Part shown: positions 30,865 through 32,180 of the stretch, one piece after another
Position numbering within the stretch: the stretch's first letter is position 1
Layout of the letters: every line of letters begins with the position of its first letter
Source of the DNA: Nitrospira sp. bin75
GTDB lineage: Bacteria; Nitrospirota; Nitrospiria; Nitrospirales; UBA8639
Reading direction: 5' to 3'
NCBI GenBank assembly: GCA_002238765.1
Contig: MPMZ01000036.1
Span: 1-32,180 of the forward strand
DNA: 32,180 bases
Made by a program: the position numbers and the translations under genes
The notes under the pieces: generated by a model
What the model was told of the DNA's origin: nothing
Seen by the model: only the letters and a program-made list of their open reading frames with translations
Database searches by the model: none

Positions 30865-31880
30865 TCACTCCTCTTCACGTATCTCGATCAGCCGCTTCTC
30901 CCGCTCAATTTCCGCAATAAGTTCTTCCTCACTTGGCAGAATCAGGCGGTATTTTGAGGCAAAAAGTTGTTCGCTACCTTTGAGTACCGAGAACTTGACG
31001 ATGGTTTCATCTTTGGAAGTGCAAAGAATCAGGCCGACGGTGGGGTTGTCGTCCTCGCCGCGTTTAAATTCGTCGAACATTCGTACATAGGTATCCATTT
31101 GCCCGATGTCCTGATGGGTCAGTTGATCGGTTTTGAGGTCAATCAACACAAAACACTTGAGCAGGTAGTTGTAGAACACCAGATCAATGTAAAAATGGTT
31201 GGTTTCCGTACTGATGCGGTATTGTCTGCCGACAAATGAAAATCCTTTGCCGGCTTCAAGCAAAAACTGGGAGAGGTTATTGATAATGGCGGTTTCCAGG
31301 TCTTTTTCTTTGGGAGCAGTGTGATCGGGGAGTTGCAGGAATTCCAGTACATACGGGTCTTTGATAAACGATCTCAACTCGCTTTTGGGGGCCTTACCGG
31401 GAGACATGATTGTTTCAGCCGGTTCCTGCGAAGAAAGCAGGCGTTCGTAATAGAGGGTGTTGAGTTGCGCTGAAGTTGTCGGACGCTCCACCCTTGCTGG
31501 ACGGCTTCTGCAAGGTAGTAGATTCTCGCTTTCGCGTTTTCTAGCCGCATGATCAACCGGTTATGACTCCAACTCAATTTGCTACACGGTGTGTAGCAAA
31601 TGTCTTTATTGGGGTAGGTAAGGTAAAATTGGCGGAAGTTGCGCAGGTTAGCATAGGAAAATCCTTTGCCGAATTCATGGGTTAAGTTTCTTGATAAATT
31701 TTCCAGCAGTTTCTTGCCATACTCTGCCTTTGTCTTGCCCCCCTGTTCCTCTTCCACAATTCGTTTGCCGATCATCCAGTAGGCTTCGACCATGGCACGG
31801 TTGATTTCAGAATAAGCCCGGTTGCGAGCATTTTGAAGAATCTGTCTGATATCTGAATAAAAAGTTGTCGGATCCTTCAT
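30865..31880 (-). pseudogene. Second DUF1016 (YhcG-type) nuclease gene, frameshifted
   Basis: The N-terminal part (31880 down to about 31466) encodes the DUF1016 helical domain: AYWMIGKRIVEEEQGGKTKA, FGKGFSYANLRNFRQFYL and AVQQGWSVRQLQRN. The C-terminal part (about 31461 to 30865) encodes the nuclease-like domain in another frame: NTLYYERLLSSQEPAET, YIDLVFYNYLLKCFVLIDLK and GQMDTYVRMFDEF. A single missing base around 31461-31466 would join them into a normal protein of about 338 aa. The active-site residues of the nuclease part are intact. The start overlaps the stop of the transposase remnant (ATGA) and sits after an AAAGGTG purine tract. It is a diverged paralogue of 9387-10553. The frameshift may be real or a base-call error. 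Confidence 0.85.
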
Positions 31881-32002
31881 CCTTTTAGCACCTTTCTAAT
31901 CTGCACCCAAGAACAGGCCAAAGCATCGTCCAGCAGCCAGTCACGTAAATCCGGCGGTAACAGGAAAGATTGGTTGCAATCGATTTGCACGAATTTGCTC
32001 AT
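31877..32002 (-). pseudogene. Truncated transposase N-terminus
   Basis: A 41-codon frame starts ATG at 32002 and reads SKFVQIDCNQSFLLPPDLRD followed by WLLDDALACS. This closely resembles the N-terminus of IS1182/IS5-type transposases, in which LLPPDLRDWLPEDH is typical. After about residue 26 the match ends, and the frame stops as ATGA overlapping the DUF1016 start. It is therefore only a remnant of an insertion sequence, at the upstream edge of the AT-rich cassette. No catalytic DDE region is left in the window. Confidence 0.65.
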
Positions 32003-32121
32003 GGGGTTAGCCTCAACAATGGTTGCTATTGGTGATCAGGTTAAAGAAATATTAGGGAATTATCCATTTAACTTGACAGGATAATCCGATTGTGATAGGC
32101 TTCTTTCATACCGTGGATCGC

Positions 32122-32180
32122 ATGGCGGCCTTGTTCGGCGGCATGCCTGGAAAGACGATGACCTACAAGGGGTTGGTCGC
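32122..32180 (+). CDS. Possible start of a gene running off the window
   Basis: From the ATG at 32122 the frame reads AALFGGMPGKTMTYKGLV to the window edge without a stop; in-frame GTGs at 32092 and 32113 are alternatives. Composition returns to GC-rich here. There is no clear ribosome site and too little sequence to name a family. The preceding AT-rich 32003-32090 may be the outer edge of the IS remnant; TTGACA occurs at 32073-32078. Confidence 0.25.
   Translation, partial: MAALFGGMPGKTMTYKGLV

Noticed and set aside
1-32180. CRISPR array
   Set aside because: The repeats in the window are dispersed palindromes and element ends at irregular distances; no array of regularly spaced direct repeats and no cas gene is seen.

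Overview
The window comes from a Gram-negative, GC-rich bacterium. A TonB-dependent outer-membrane receptor is present, together with heterotetrameric glycyl-tRNA synthetase (glyQ/glyS), pyruvate phosphate dikinase, ribD and elbB. The gene set and the many intergenic palindromic repeats would suit a Nitrospira-like (Nitrospirota) genome, but that is an inference from gene order and style, not proof. I see no rRNA, tRNA or CRISPR array.

Layout. (1) 1-1145: end of a MITE-like repeat and one unrecognised membrane protein on the minus strand. (2) 1146-3145: a minus-strand three-gene unit with a HigA-type antitoxin N-terminal domain, an AAA/ABC-type ATPase and a DUF4276 (TOPRIM-like) protein, probably an anti-phage ATPase-nuclease pair. 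(3) 3502-6447: TonB-dependent receptor. (4) 6949-17148: a seven-gene, fully overlapping plus-strand operon, hsdM (amber stop) - DUF1016 nuclease - hsdS - kwaA-like - kwaB-like - hsdR - YgjP-type metallopeptidase. This is a type I restriction-modification locus with what looks like a Kiwa system nested between hsdS and hsdR. (5) 17149-17737: intergenic region with a complete MITE-like element. (6) 17738-26874: housekeeping block glyQ, glyS, a small membrane protein, ppdK, ribD and elbB. (7) 26889-31880: an AT-richer minus-strand block with an orphan DUF2442 protein and a cassette of three co-oriented genes (frameshifted DUF1016 nuclease, unknown 222-237 aa protein, unknown 984 aa protein). It is preceded by a truncated transposase start. 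(8) 32003-32180: AT-rich junction and the possible start of another gene.

The RM operon carries methylation (HsdM), specificity (HsdS), restriction (HsdR) and the membrane/DNA-sensing Kiwa-like pair under one transcript with 4-11 nt overlaps, so these are likely co-translated. The window reads as defence cargo interleaved with core genes. The best candidates for something undescribed are the DUF1016/222-237 aa/984 aa cassette, and the Kiwa-like pair nested in the type I operon.

Three reading-frame lesions need caution: an in-frame TAG at a Trp codon in hsdM, a one-base frameshift in the second DUF1016 gene, and an exact-length 118-bp tandem duplication in ribD. The first ribD copy decays into G-rich miscalls, which is almost certainly an assembly error. 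Dispersed repeats also enter coding sequence: an in-frame insert in glyS and a C-terminal extension of RibD.
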